From Neocallimastix lanati (nom. inval.) (taxonomy: Eukaryota > Neocallimastigomycota > Neocallimastigomycetes > Neocallimastigales > Neocallimastigaceae), in contig JACVTC010000020.1 in NCBI GenBank assembly GCA_016946835.1, forward strand, positions 377,001 through 441,000: 64,000 bases of DNA, read 5' to 3'. Shown here one piece after another: positions 34,690 through 47,120 of this stretch. The stretch's first letter is position 1; every line of letters starts with the position of its first letter. The translations under genes and the position numbers were made by a program. The notes under the pieces are model-generated. The model did not search any database. It was not told where the DNA came from and saw only the letters and a list, made by a program, of their open reading frames with translations.

Positions 34690-35180
34690 GAATGTCAATG
34701 TTAAAGATTCTAATTGGAAAAAGTTGTTACTTATTAACATTTTGAAAGGCTAAATACCTTTCTGATTACATGCCACTTCTAATGCTTTTAATGAAGCCGA
34801 TAGAAATGATGATAAACTTTGGAGAAATTGAAAAAATAATAATAATAATAATAATAATTCAAAGGTTGTGTCTATCATTATCAAATTTGTTGATGAATCA
34901 ATTTATAAAGATATTGAAGATTTAAATTCTTCTTATGATATAAACAAGAAATTGGAAGAAATAAACCAAGAAATGGATGTTCTTATTGTTGAAAAATTAG
35001 TCAACCAATTGAAAACTATGAAGCCACGTAACGATATAGAAGATTTAAAGTATCTATCTGATATGTTAAACATTTTTAAACAAACTTAAAAATACCAATT
35101 ATGATATAAGTGAAAACGATAAGATCCAGTATAGGTTTAAAGCATTACTAAAAGAATTTCAAATTGTTTTCCTGCAAGAA
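34690..35180 (+). pseudogene. Copia-like Gag fragment
   Basis: A frame at 34868-35089 reads IIIKFVDESIYKDIEDL...YDINKKLEEINQ...VEKLVNQLKTMKPRNDIEDLKYLSDML, followed after a stop by NTNYDISENDKIQYRFKALL. The layout (helical, LxxLKxxxxxDIxxYLxxx then NEKIxxLLxSLP) is that of UBN2/copia Gag. There is no start codon at its head and no pol. It is an old fragment of a family like the 8.8-kb relic. Confidence 0.5.
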
Positions 35181-35288
35181 CCTAGTTAAATAACTGAAAA
35201 TTTTTATGATTTTATCAAATGATATATTTATGCAAGAACCTAGTTAAATAACTGAAAATTTTTATGATTTTATCAAATGATATATATT
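35173..35288. repeat. 58-bp tandem duplication
   Basis: TGCAAGAACCTAGTTAAATA starts at 35173 and again at 35231, followed in both cases by the same sequence to TATATTTA. Confidence 0.85.
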
Positions 35289-36467
35289 TATTAGATACAT
35301 GAATATTTATAAATAATTAATGCAACTTTAATAAAAATAAAATTAAAATCATCTTTATAATTATAATTTATTATTATAGTTTTATTAATATTATCTATAT
35401 TTATATTATTTATTTCTTTTAATTATTTTTTCCTAACCACCACTTATTATAATACGTCATATTATGAAATGCAATGCTTTCAAACAACAAAATAAAAAAA
35501 AAAAAAAAATAATAATTATACTATTGATTATTGATAACATATCAATATATAATTTTCATAGCAATATAAAAGCAATAGAATTTAAAACTATTTTGAAATT
35601 AATATTTTTCAAACGACCTTTAAATTTACTCAGTTGGTTTTAAAATAATAATAAATTAACTTATTTAGATATATTTCTTTTTTTATTTTTTATTTTGTTT
35701 TATTTTAAGAAAAAAAAAAAAATCTATTAATTATATTTTTATTCTTTAAATATATATATATATATTTAATTCTATCAATAACCAAATGATTTGTGATTAA
35801 AAATACATTTTAAATATTTATGATTATTATATAAATATATATTTTTATTTATTCTTTATATAAATAAAAAATATTTATTATTATTTATTTAGTATTATAT
35901 AAATAAAAAGGGTAAATTTTGGATTATTAAAAATGAAATAAAAAAAAAAAGATAAAAAATAAAAAGATAAAAAATATAGCATAAATTGAAATATATATTA
36001 TATTATAATTATTATTTATCATTTTTTATAAAATATTAAAGTCTTTAGAAATAATTTTTTATAATATAAAATTCTTTGATACATTTTTTTTTTTTTTTTT
36101 TTTTAAGATTTTTTATAAACAATTTAAAAGTTGAACGTTTTTGGTTGTTGTTGATTTGGTAGGGTTTGCTTTCATTTGATTAATTATTCTATTTTGTTAA
36201 TATTAATATTATTAATATATTAATAATAAAAATATAAAGATAAATGAAATAAAAATAAAAATAAAATAAAAATTAAAATCAACATAAAAAATAAAAATAA
36301 AAATAAAAATAAAAATAAAAATAAAAAAAAAAAAAATTTTTTTTTATTTATTTTATTTTTATTTTTTTATTTTTTTTATTTTCTTTTTTCTATATTTTAT
36401 TTTTTTTTTAAATATATATATATATATTTCATTTTTTTTTTTCTATTCATTTTCATTTATTTTTATT
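35289..36467. other. AT-rich intergenic
   Basis: No gene is seen. The last 250 bases are alternating A and T runs with an (AAAAT)n stretch at 36250-36330 and form the 3' region of the next minus-strand gene. Confidence 0.5.
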
Positions 36468-37988
36468 TTATTTCTTATGCTTCGTTTTTTTAGGAGCAGC
36501 ATCGGTCGAAGAACCCACATCACTACCTGCATAAAGCATTTGATTATTAACGATACCACCATTCATCATGGCTTGACCATAGAGTTGTTGATATTGCATC
36601 ATATCAACCGATGGCATACCTCCCATGACACCAGCATTTCCCATATAATATTGATTCATAAGAGCTTGATTTTGAAGTTGCTGTGCTTGAAGTTGTTGAG
36701 CAGCCAACATTTGTTGATAATAGATAGCATTCATTGGATCTGTCGGTACAGCTTGACCGAAATAATTAGAAGAAACGGTACTACTGGCACCACCACCACC
36801 AAAGTAGTTCGAATAGATACCACTATCAGCAGCACTCATACCAAATCCTGTACCTGCTGCTAATAAACCTTGATGAGAATTGGTATCTGAATATTCTGAA
36901 TTGACAATAGATTTTGGTTTTTTTGGTTTAACGGCAGCACCTGCTAAATTAGTATTGGATTTTTTATTTTTACGAAGTTTTTGTGTCTCCAGTGTTGCTT
37001 GACTACTCTTATTATTTAATACAGGAGTTGTAGCAGTACCTGCTGTACCTAAGAGATTTAAATTATTAGCAATGGTAGAATTAGAAGAACTAGAAATGGA
37101 AGTTATCGCTCCACTGCCATTACCATCACCTGTATTAAGATAGGATTTTAACATATCTCCCTTATAATCGGAAGTAGAATCGGGTATAAGACGTTCTGAA
37201 GAAACTCCATTATATTTGGTATCTAATTCTTTTTCATTATTTTTAAGAACCATTTTATTTCTTTTTCTTTCCTCTTCTTCGCGATAACTTTTACGACCAA
37301 TGGAGAGACCCCAAAGAATAACAACAAGGAAAACAACAGGAACAGTGCATACTGTAATGAAACCCCAAAGGGGTAAACCAATAATTTCTATGGGTTCATC
37401 TTTTTTTTCTTCATCATCATAATCTAAATCGAGAGTAGAAGTAGAATTGGTATTTTTATTACTGGGTTTTTTATTTGAATTAGCATTAGTGGTTGAATTG
37501 GTATTTTTATTATTGATTTTATCATTCGAATTAGCATTCCCTGCAGTACCTGCAGTACCTACTTTACCGTTAGCATTATTTGAATTATTTTCTCCTGTAC
37601 TTGCAGTACAAACATTATTTGAACAAATTAAACCTTCATTACAATGACTATCTTCAAGACAAGTTCCACCCTCTGAATGAATGGTGAAGCATTGTTTTTG
37701 AGAATTTTTATTAGTAATCCAAGGGGGAACATAACAAAATTTAAGAGCTTCATTAAAACCTTGACAAGAAGCATCAGTAGTACAATATGCTTCTGCCTCT
37801 AAATAGCATACATAATCCTTTTGACCATCCCACCTTATACAAACATGAGAATCTACTTCAGTATTAAATTTTGCACAATCTAAATTTGAGGTACATTGAT
37901 TATCTGCTCTAACATTTGATATATATTCTATTGAAGATAATAATAAAATATATTTTAAAATATTCCAACATGTTTTATCTGTTATCAT
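36468..37988 (-). CDS. Type I membrane protein with Cys-rich ectodomain and Gln/Met-rich tail
   Basis: Intact 506-residue frame from ATG at 37988. A signal peptide covers about residues 1-28. Residues 32-135 hold about 14 cysteines, in short spacings such as CTSNLDCAKF, YCTTDASCQGF and CLEDSHCNEGLICSNNVC. This resembles the small disulphide modules of fungal surface proteins. Residues 135-195 are an Asn/Ser/Thr/Lys linker, probably glycosylated. A transmembrane helix spans about 205-228 (LWGFITVCTVPVVFLVVILW), followed by the positively charged stop-transfer RKSYREEEERKRNK. The cytoplasmic part of about 270 residues is Ser/Gly-rich with a Gln/Met/Leu run (QQMLAAQQLQAQQLQNQAL) and ends in KKTKHKK. 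Codon use is less A/T-extreme than in nearby relics, a sign of a live gene. It may be a sensor or adhesion-type protein; no named family was recognised. Confidence 0.85.
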   Translation of the reverse strand: MITDKTCWNILKYILLLSSIEYISNVRADNQCTSNLDCAKFNTEVDSHVCIRWDGQKDYVCYLEAEAYCTTDASCQGFNEALKFCYVPPWITNKNSQKQCFTIHSEGGTCLEDSHCNEGLICSNNVCTASTGENNSNNANGKVGTAGTAGNANSNDKINNKNTNSTTNANSNKKPSNKNTNSTSTLDLDYDDEEKKDEPIEIIGLPLWGFITVCTVPVVFLVVILWGLSIGRKSYREEEERKRNKMVLKNNEKELDTKYNGVSSERLIPDSTSDYKGDMLKSYLNTGDGNGSGAITSISSSSNSTIANNLNLLGTAGTATTPVLNNKSSQATLETQKLRKNKKSNTNLAGAAVKPKKPKSIVNSEYSDTNSHQGLLAAGTGFGMSAADSGIYSNYFGGGGASSTVSSNYFGQAVPTDPMNAIYYQQMLAAQQLQAQQLQNQALMNQYYMGNAGVMGGMPSVDMMQYQQLYGQAMMNGGIVNNQMLYAGSDVGSSTDAAPKKTKHKK

Positions 37989-38071
37989 TTTTGTTTATTT
38001 TTTAATTAATTTAATATTATTTATTTTTTATATTAATTTAATGTTTTATATAGGTTTAAAAATTTATTTGT

Positions 38072-38092
38072 TCTTGTCCTATATATAAAGGA
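38072..38092 (-). promoter_or_regulatory. Candidate TATA element upstream of the 36.5-kb gene
   Basis: GTCCTATATATAAAGGAC, a near-palindrome around a TATATATA core, lies about 90 bases upstream of the ATG at 37988. Proposed from position and composition only. Confidence 0.35.
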
Positions 38093-38296
38093 CAGTGAAT
38101 AAGTTTTTATTTTTTTTTTTTTTATTTTTAATAAAGGTATCTTATATATATATATTTGTTTAATTTATGTTTTATTTGTAATAATAATTATTTTTTTCTA
38201 CTTTTTTGTTAAATAAATTATTTATTTAAAAATGTAAAATTTCTTATTTCTTTTTTATTTTTTAATTTCTTATTAGATATTAATAATTAATATTGA

Positions 38297-38334
<38 letters not shown>

Positions 38335-38951
38335 TCTTAAAATATTTTATATTATGTAAAAACAAAAGCTAAATAAAAATAAATTAATATTTAGAAAATA
38401 AATAAAAAATATATATATAAAAATATTTATTGAAGAGGGATATATAAAATGAATTAAAAAATTTATATGAGTTTATTATATTACATTATTATATAGTTTT
38501 TTTTTTTTTTTTTTTTTTTTTTAATTGTGATATTGTTAATATTGTTAACTTGATACTACTCTTTTTATATATATATATAATAGTATAAGTTTTATATGTA
38601 TATGTATGGATTATATTGAACTTTTTATGTGTATTTTTTTCTTAAATGAAATTAAACATGATTATAACAGATAAATATATATTATGAAAAATATTTTGTT
38701 TTAGTGAATTAATGCCTTCTATAGTTATACTATATAAAAATATATACATAGACATATATATATTATAATATAAAATAAAATAGTATTTTAATTAGTCTAT
38801 CTTATTTTAAAATACATATAATATTTTAATAAAAGATTAAGTTTAAAAGTATTTAATAAAAGTTTAATATTTTCAATATATTGTTTAAAAAGTTTAAAAT
38901 TTCAATTCAATTTCATTATTAACAATTGTAAAATATTTTATATATTTTATT

Positions 38952-38982
<31 letters not shown>

Positions 38983-40609
38983 TAAAATAAAATATAATAA
39001 AAATGTTTTATATTATAGATTTTAATTGTTTATTTCTTTTTATTTCGTCATTATATTATTTTTTATGAAGCCTTTTTTTTTTATTATAATTATTAAACAA
39101 TTTATAAATATACAAATATTTAATTTAAAATTGTATCTTTCATTTTTAAAATTATACCCTATAAAAAAGGTTTATATATGAAAATTAATAATTTAGAGTT
39201 TACTACTATATAATTTACCTTCTATTATTTTTATAATATTATAAACTGATAAAACAACAAAAATAAAAAAAAATAAAGAAAAAAAAATAAAAAAAAGACA
39301 GAAAAAAATATTATTTTTTTACTTTTTTTTTTTCCTTAAACTTTTTTTTATAATATTTCGATATATATATTTAAAAAATTATAATAAAAAAAAATTAAAA
39401 TAAAAAAGAAGAAAGTAAAAAGATTTCCTTTAATAAATAAATAAATAATAATTAAAATAAATAGTAAATAGTTGATAAAAAAAAAGGATTAAGAAAAAAG
39501 GAAAAATTAATTAAATAAAAAGTCTATATAATAATAAATAATATATATATATAAAAAAAAAAAAGAATAATCAATCATTAAATATGGAAATAATTAATCG
39601 TCATAAGAAATGAACTGGCGATAGAATATTAAAAGTTAATATAATGATTAAAAATAAAAAAAAATTTTTCTTAATATTCTTCAAATTATTTAATTATTAA
39701 TATTATATAATTATCTAATAATGAAAAATATTTAATATATCTATCAAATTTTATTATTATTTATATATTAATTATTTAATATTAAGATTAAATTATTTAA
39801 TAATTAACAATTCTTATTAAATAATGAAAATATTAAATATTAATAATTAAAAAAGATACTATTAATGATGATGATAAAAATATTGAAATAGTAAATGCTT
39901 ACTATTTATGATTAAATGAATATTATTTATGATTAAATGAATATTATTTATGATTAAATGAATATTATTTATGATTAAATGATTACTATTTATGATTAAA
40001 TGAATATTATTCAATGATGAAATAATAAATATTTAAATATTCTATATTCATTTTCTATCTCTTAATTAATTATAATATAATAATTTATATAATAATTTAT
40101 ATATAAATTCTTTTTTTTTTTTTTTTTTTAAATAATATATTCATTATTAAATAATAAATTAAATAATTATTAAATAATTAAATTAAATTAAAAATTTTAT
40201 TTTATTTTATTTTTTTATATAATTTTAAATTTTTTTATTTGTAAAACTTTATTTTATATATAAATTTAAAATGTTTCTTTTTACATTTGAATTAATTGAT
40301 TTATAAAAATAGAACATATAAAAATAATTGTTATCATATATTATAATATAATATAATATATTACTCTACTAATAAACTTATTTAAGAATTTTAATTTTTT
40401 TTAAAAAAAAAGAAATTCTGATAGATTATAAATATACTGTAATATATTATGTATTTTATTAGTAATTAAATAAAAAATAAATTTATTAATAATACATTAA
40501 TTCATTTATTATGATATACTTTATATATATAATTTTAATTTAATTCATTTATTTTAAAATTAGTAATAAAATGAAAATTTTGATTATGATCATGTCATAA
40601 ACATGGTAA
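38093..40609. other. AT-rich intergenic with poly-tracts and a 21-bp tandem repeat
   Basis: No gene is seen. Poly(A) runs at 38299-38331 and 38957-38981. A 21-bp unit (ATTTATGATTAAATGAATATT) is repeated five to six times at about 39903-40010. The rest is simple A/T sequence. Confidence 0.55.
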
Positions 40610-40690
40610 AAATAATAAATAATAAATAATAAATAATAAATAATAAATAATAAATAATAAATAATAAATAATAAATAATAATAAATAATT
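40610..40690. repeat. (AATAAAT)n array, inverted relative to the next satellite
   Basis: About eleven 7-bp units. The unit is the reverse complement of the 40984-42204 heptamer, so the two arrays form an inverted pair about 290 bp apart. Confidence 0.85.
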
Positions 40691-40983
40691 AAATATTAAA
40701 TATTAAATATTAAATATTAAATATATATTAGTAGCTATATATAAATATACATAAAGAAAATAAAAATATATAATATATAAATAAGTGAATAAATAAATAA
40801 ATAATGACAAATAATTAATTAAAATCCTATAAATTAATTAAGTAAAAAAAATTTTATATTTACAATTCTTTTTTTACCGTTTTATGCGGTATATGCCAAT
40901 TTTGGCTTATATAAAATAACTATTTACTATTATAATGAATTTATTGATCTATATTAATAATCTTATTTTTTTTAATGCATATA

Positions 40984-42204
40984 ATTATTTATTATTTATT
41001 ATTTATTATTTATTATTTATTATTTATTATTTATTATTTATTATTTATTATTTATTATTTATTATTTATTATTTATTATTCAATTATTTATTATTTATTA
41101 TTTATTATTTATTATTTATTATTTATTATTTATTATTTATTATTTATTATTTATTATAAATTATTCAATTATTTATTATTTATTATTATTATTATTTATT
41201 ATTTATTATTATTATTATTATTTATTATTTATTATTTATTATTTATTATTTATTATTATTATTTATTATTTATTATTTATTATTCAATTATTTATTATTC
41301 AATTATTTATTATTTATTATTTATTATTTATTATTTATTATTTATTATTTATTATTAATTATTTATTATTTATTATTTATTATTTATTATTATTTATTAT
41401 TTATTATTTATTATTTATTATTTATTATTTATTATTTATTATTTATTATTTATTATTAATTATTTATTATTTATTATTATTTATTATTTATTATTTATTA
41501 TTTATTATTTATTATTTATTATTTATTATTTATTATAAATTATTCAATTATTTATTATTTATTATTTATTATTTATTATTTATTATTTATTATTTATTAT
41601 TTATTATTTATTATTTATTATTTATTATTTATTATTTATTATTTATTATTTATTATTTATTATTTATTATTTATTATTTATTATTTATTATTTATTATTT
41701 ATTATTTATTATTTATTATTCAATTATTTATTATTCAATTATTTATTATTTATTATTTATTATTTATTATTCAATTATTTATTATTCAATTATTTATTAT
41801 TTATTATTTATTATTTATTATTTATTATTTATTATTTATTATTTATTATTAATTATTTATTATTTATTATTTATTATTTATTATTATTTATTATTTATTA
41901 TTTATTATTTATTATTTATTATTTATTATTTATTATTTATTATTTATTATTTATTATTAATTATTTATTATTTATTATTATTTATTATTTATTATTTATT
42001 ATTTATTATTTATTATTTATTATTTATTATTTATTATTTATTATTTATTATAAATTATTCAATTATTTATTATTTATTATTTATTATTTATTATTTATTA
42101 TTTATTATTTATTATTTATTATTTATTATTTATTATTTATTATTTATTATTTATTATTTATTATTTATTATTTATTATTTATTATTTATTATTTATTATT
42201 TATT
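40984..42204. repeat. AT heptamer satellite (TTATTTA)n, 1.2 kb
   Basis: More than 150 copies of a 7-bp unit with recurring interruptions (CAATTATTTA, AAATTATTCAATTA, AATTATTTA and shortened TTA steps), some of which repeat as larger blocks, for example around 41155, 41530 and 42050. It has no G and almost no C. Long Tyr/Leu/Ile frames through it are repeat translations, not genes. Confidence 0.95.
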
Positions 42205-43452
42205 TTTTATTGTGAATAAAATTATTATTACAAGAAAAGCAATATTTATTATTTTAATTACCATCTTTACTATTATTACTACTATTGTTATTACTACTAT
42301 TGTTATAAAGTCCATCAATGCATTATAAATACCACCTTTTATATTATATTTACTCTTTCTTAATATATGGAGTATTTTCTATTATTTATAATCTATTAGT
42401 AATCATAGAATCTTAAAAATGATAAATATAATAAATTTATAATAAATTTTATATTAATTATCAACTTTTATTAATATAAAATTTATAATTAATTTTATAT
42501 TAATATATAATTAATTATTGATATATTATATTTCTCTATATAACATTTGTTGTATTACCAGATACACTTACAATTAATTGTAATATATTACATATTACAA
42601 TTTAAAAGATTTTAATTTTTATTCTTCTTTTAAATTATTTCATTCATTTTTTTACTTTAATTTCTTCTATTTCATGATATATATACTTTTTTTTTTAGTT
42701 AATGAAATATTATATTTATTTAAATTTTTTTTATCTATTATATTATTTTAATTGTTTAATTGCTAAAAGTGAATAAAAAAAAAAAAGATATGTTATTTTA
42801 CTTTTAATTTTTTAATATTAGTGCAACTTTTTTTTATTTATTTAAATGCGTGTTTCCTTTACTATCTTTATAATTTTTTGATAATAATCCAAATTAAAAA
42901 AAAATATATATATATAATGATATAATAATTATTTAAATAAGATACCCTATTCATTTTATAAAATATCATAAAAAATTTTTATTTTAATTGTATTTTATTT
43001 TATTTTATTTATTCATATTTTTATTATAAAATTTAAATATGTAATAATAAATAGCAATAAAAATATTTAAATAAGGTAAATTTAAATTTATTTAATGTTA
43101 ATTAAAATTAAAAAAAACAAAATATATTTGAAAATATGAAAAATGATTAAGATATTAATTAAATATATATTTATTTATATATATGTTTGCTTAATAAAAT
43201 TATTTATATATATTACATATAATTACATATAATTTGAAATCATAATTAATATGTATTTTTTTTTTATTTTTTTTTTTTTTTTTTTTTTTTTATCCTTTGT
43301 GAAATTGTATAAAAATTTAAAATAATTATAAAAAATTTTTTTAATAAATCTTTGATATATATTATATATAATTCTTTTCGATAAATTATTTTTTATTGAG
43401 AAAATAATAACAAAAATAAATGTATAAAAAATGCTAATATTATATTAATTTT

Positions 43453-43484
<32 letters not shown>

Positions 43485-43598
43485 TGATCAAAATTCTTTA
43501 AGTTGTTATAACAATTTTTTTTCCTTTTTTTCTTTCTTTTCTTTTAAAGTTTAATAATATTTTTTAAAGAAATTTTTTTATTTTTTAATTTTATTTTT
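42205..43598. other. AT-rich intergenic
   Basis: No gene recognised. A short ACTATTGTTATT duplication lies at 42284-42305 and could encode an Asn/Ser linker remnant on the minus strand. Poly(T) at 43257-43291. Confidence 0.45.
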
Positions 43599-44466
43599 TT
43601 ACTGGTAGACACTAATAACAAGACATTCTTCCATAGTCACTAGAGTGTATCTATTATTCAACATGATTTCAATTTCAGCTCTGGCAAAAGCTAGAATATT
43701 ATCCATCGTAGCACCTCCATACTTTAAGTGATTTAAAGTAATAATTGGTTTAACCTTAGCTTGATTAATAACTTACTTAACATAATTAAACTGTAATACA
43801 TTGGATTCCTATTCCAATTAACTGTAGCCACATATCCAGCTGCTTGAAAAGCTCTCATCACCGTTTGACTACCTTTATCTGAACATTATGGTGGACTCAT
43901 GAAGGTAGATTTCTTATTAATGGCATTATAAATGGCATGAATAATGTTATTCATTTCATTAATAATTTGGTGATGTGAAGGTCCAAGTTAAATATTAGTA
44001 GATACGGGTGATGGCTAACAACATGTCCTTAATTAAACATTTTCTTAACTATTATCTTTCATTCAGAGCCGTTTGAATCCATATACATTTAATTGAGAAC
44101 AAAGAAGGTGACTTTAATGTTTTTTCCTTTAAGTGATTTAAAATAGTATCAACAAATCTCAACAAATTCAGTTGGTGCATAAGGCATATCCCAGTTCATT
44201 GATTTAACACATTGGATGTAAAACCTTAATCTTGAACCTTTTGGATAATTTGAAATTGAGTCACCATCCTTGTTTCCTGTTTTATCAATATTACTTGTAT
44301 TTTCATTAACGGTATTATTACTACTAATATCATTACTATTATCGTCTTCATCAATATAAACTCTATCCTACAGAAAATTAGCTGTACTCATTGTATCGGA
44401 ACCATTACTACCAGTTTCTCCTAAAATTTTAACTTCATGAATCTTATCTAATTTCAAGCCAAGCTT
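43599..44466 (-). pseudogene. CE4 (NodB-type) polysaccharide deacetylase pseudogene
   Basis: The minus strand shows a degraded chitin-deacetylase-like protein. An N part LGLKLDKIHEVKILGETGS has one stop and is followed by an Asn/Asp/Ser linker. Then come MNWDMPYAPTEFVE, KNIKVTFFVLN (central NodB strand), a GHVVSHHPY remnant of the His-Thr-x-x-His region, and HQIINEMNNIIHAIYNAINK. The last parts are STFMSPP (family FRPPYG), FQAAGYVATVNWNRNPMYYS and ILAFARAEIEIMLNNRYTLV...MEECL ending at 43599. At least six in-frame stops or frameshifts break it, and no signal peptide remains. CE4 enzymes remove N-acetyl groups from chitin or O-acetyl groups from xylan and are abundant in anaerobic fungi. Confidence 0.72.
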
Positions 44467-44640
44467 TAGAGTTAAAAGTATATTTTTTCAGATAATTAAT
44501 ATTTATTAAAAAATAAGATTAATTAAAAATAATTAATGGTAAAGTTTAATATTATCTCAATGATTCAATTTTTATTTTTTTTTTTAAAAAAAAATTTATT
44601 AAATAAATTTTTAATCCTTATTTTTCCTTTTTAAAAAAAA
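44467..44640. repeat. Dispersed repeat, partial copy
   Basis: From about 44475 the sequence follows the dispersed repeat at 46300-46640 and 57120-57500 (TTTTTTCAGATAATTAATATTTATTAAAAAATA... then TTAATGGTAAAGTTTAATA). The copy abuts the CE4 pseudogene. Confidence 0.5.
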
Positions 44641-46299
44641 ACTTATCATTAATAATTATTGATACAATGATTAAGTAAATTTAACTTAAATACAAAAAAC
44701 ATTATTCATTTTATATTTTATTCATTCATTTATTTATATAAAAATAAAATTATATTATTATAGTGTATTCATTTACTTTTTTTTTTTTTTTTTTTACTTT
44801 TCTTAATTTTACTTTATATAACTTTAAATATTTAAAAAAAATTATAAAATAAACTTTAAAAGAATTCCTATTTACACTTATTACTCCACATAGCAATAAA
44901 TAAATAATTAAGATAAAATCATTTTATTTTTAAATTTTCTTACATTATAATTTTATTTAGTTTAATCTTTTCTAATTGAATTTTTTATAATTTTTATATT
45001 TTATTATTAATTAATTATTATTTTATTCAAAATTTTTTTTTTTTTTTTTTTTTACTAATATTTTTAGTTGTTATATATTATATTAATATATAAAATTTTT
45101 ATAATTTAACAATAAATTTGTACTTTTTTTCTTTTCTTAATTTTATGGTAATATACTTTTAAATAAATAAAAAAAATATAAACTTTATAAATTTCTTAAT
45201 ATAATTTATTTTTACACAAAACAATAAAAATAATCAAAATGAGCAAGTTTATTTTTAAATTTGCTTATTTTATTATAGTTTTTATCTAATTTAATTTCTT
45301 TATATTTTATTAAACTTTTTTTTTTTTTTTTTTTTGATAATATTTTATTTATTTCCTTATATTAATTAATTATCATTTATTTAAAAATTTCTTTTAGTTT
45401 TTTATTTATTTTTAATATTTTTATTATTTATAATTTCATATTTAAAAAAAAAAATAATAAAAATGATATTATAAAAAGATATATACTGATTTAAATATAT
45501 TTCTTTTTATATTATCTTTTTTATTAATATTATATTAATTATTATATTTTATATATTGATGAAATAAAATTTTTTAATTCAAATTTTAATTTATAAAAAC
45601 TTATTTTCTTTGATTTTTTAAATACTAGACAGACACTAATTCATTATTACTTTCTATTAAAATTATATTTATATTATTGATTATAAATAAATTTTTTTAA
45701 TTCTTATTTTATTTTATTTAAATAGAATTAAAATTAAAACTTTTTTTTTTTTTTTTTCATTTTGAATTTAGAACTTTAATAAAAAAAATAATAAAATAAT
45801 TTTTTAACAAAGAAATTATTGTTAATTCGTCTGAATTTCAAAGAGATTTTTTTATTATTTTTTTTTTTTCAATATAAAATATTTAAATTTCTTTATGCTC
45901 ATCAATGAATATCTGTTGACTAGACTGCATTTTAAAACTTTCAATTTTTTATTGCTGAAAACTGTCTAAATTAAGTTATAGCTTTCAAATTCAAAAAATC
46001 ACTAGCTAAAAAGGATTACAGTAAATTTCTAACACAAGACAGAGATTTCGCTTTCATTATATTTTCATTTTTATTTAAATTTTAGGTAAAGAAAAATAAA
46101 TAGTATATTTATTTTTAAAACAAAATTCAAATAAAAAGATAGAATAAAATCCAATTCAATGGTAGTTATTATTTCTTATTTTTTCTTTTATTTCATTTCC
46201 AATGGTTTTTAAAGATTCCAAAGATGAAACTTTTAATTATTTTATTTAAAGTAGAATTACCTTAATAAAATTATCTTCTTTCTTTTTCACTTGAATCGT
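44641..46299. other. AT-rich intergenic
   Basis: No gene seen. A mixed-composition patch at 45895-46030 contains no convincing ORF. Several 15-25 base T runs. Confidence 0.45.
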
Positions 46300-46640
46300 T
46301 TCTTTTTTTTTTATTATTATTAATTTCTTCTTAATATTAATTATCAAAAATATTTATTTATTTATTTTTTTTTTTTTTTTTGATAAATTAAGTAACTTTT
46401 CTAATTCTTTTAAAAGTCTGAAATTCAGAAAATCTGAAAATATTTTGTTCTTTTATATCATTTTTTTATTATAATAATCACTATAATAATATAATAAAAT
46501 ATAAAAATTACATAATAAAAATGTTTTTATTTATTAATTAATTTCATAAATACTAAATAACAGTTTTATTATTAGTGGCAAAGTAAATTTTTTCAGATAG
46601 CTAATATTTATCAAAAAATAGATATTATGAAGATTCTTAA
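46300..46640. repeat. Dispersed repeat, copy of the 57.1-kb repeat
   Basis: Same orientation and order of blocks as 57120-57440: TTCTTAATATTAATTATCAAA, TATTTTGTTCTTTTATA, ACTATAATAATATAATAAAATATA, then AAATAACAGTT(C/T)TATTATTAGTG and CAAAGTAAAT. Similarity is too high for chance AT matching. It abuts the LINE relic. Confidence 0.65.
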
Positions 46641-47120
46641 GAAATACTTTTATGAAATAAAGCTCTTTTCTAACTTTATTTTTCATTCTCTGTATGGTAG
46701 GTTTCAGTTCTAAATCATTTAAAAATAGTACAAATAGATAGGTACAGCAATTTGTTTTAGGTAACTCTTGTCTTTAAAGATAAAAGGAAATGTCTTTATT
46801 ATTATGAAATCCGGAAACTTCTCCTCATACAACAAAACTTGTATATTTTTCGATACCAAATTTCATTTCATTATTTATAGCCCACTTACTAGCTAATTTT
46901 AGCAATTTCTTAAGTTGAAATCTTGTTAGAGCAAAAAGCACAATATCATCTGCAAAGAAACCTCCACAGCAGCGTTTATCGCCAATCGAGATTCCATATT
47001 TATCATATTTAATAGAAATGTCATTAATGAACAAGTTAAATAAAATTGGAGAGAGAAGGGACAATCTTGATAAACATGTAAAGAGTATTTCTTAGTAGGA
47101 ATATAAACATTACCTACAGA
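46620..47120 (-). pseudogene. LINE (non-LTR) reverse transcriptase relic
   Basis: Minus strand: PFSPILFNLFINDIS (about 47025-47070), then DKRCCGGFFADDIVLFALT (about 46920-46980), which carries the FADD form of the RT catalytic box, then KLLKLASKWAINNEMKFGIEK. After frame breaks comes a RQELPKTNC...LELKPTI...KVRKALY-like stretch to about 46640. PLSPxLFNLFIND and FADD identify a non-LTR RT. No other domains are intact. The 46825-47064 frame is the longest open piece. Confidence 0.75.

Noticed and set aside
36477-37647. Plus-strand frames opposite the type I membrane protein gene
   Set aside because: Shadows; the minus-strand frame has signal peptide, cysteines and membrane helix.
40935-41358. 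Long Leu/Ile/Tyr frames
   Set aside because: Direct translation of the heptamer satellite.
46825-47064. 79-codon frame as a live gene
   Set aside because: It is the open remnant of a LINE RT with damaged flanks.
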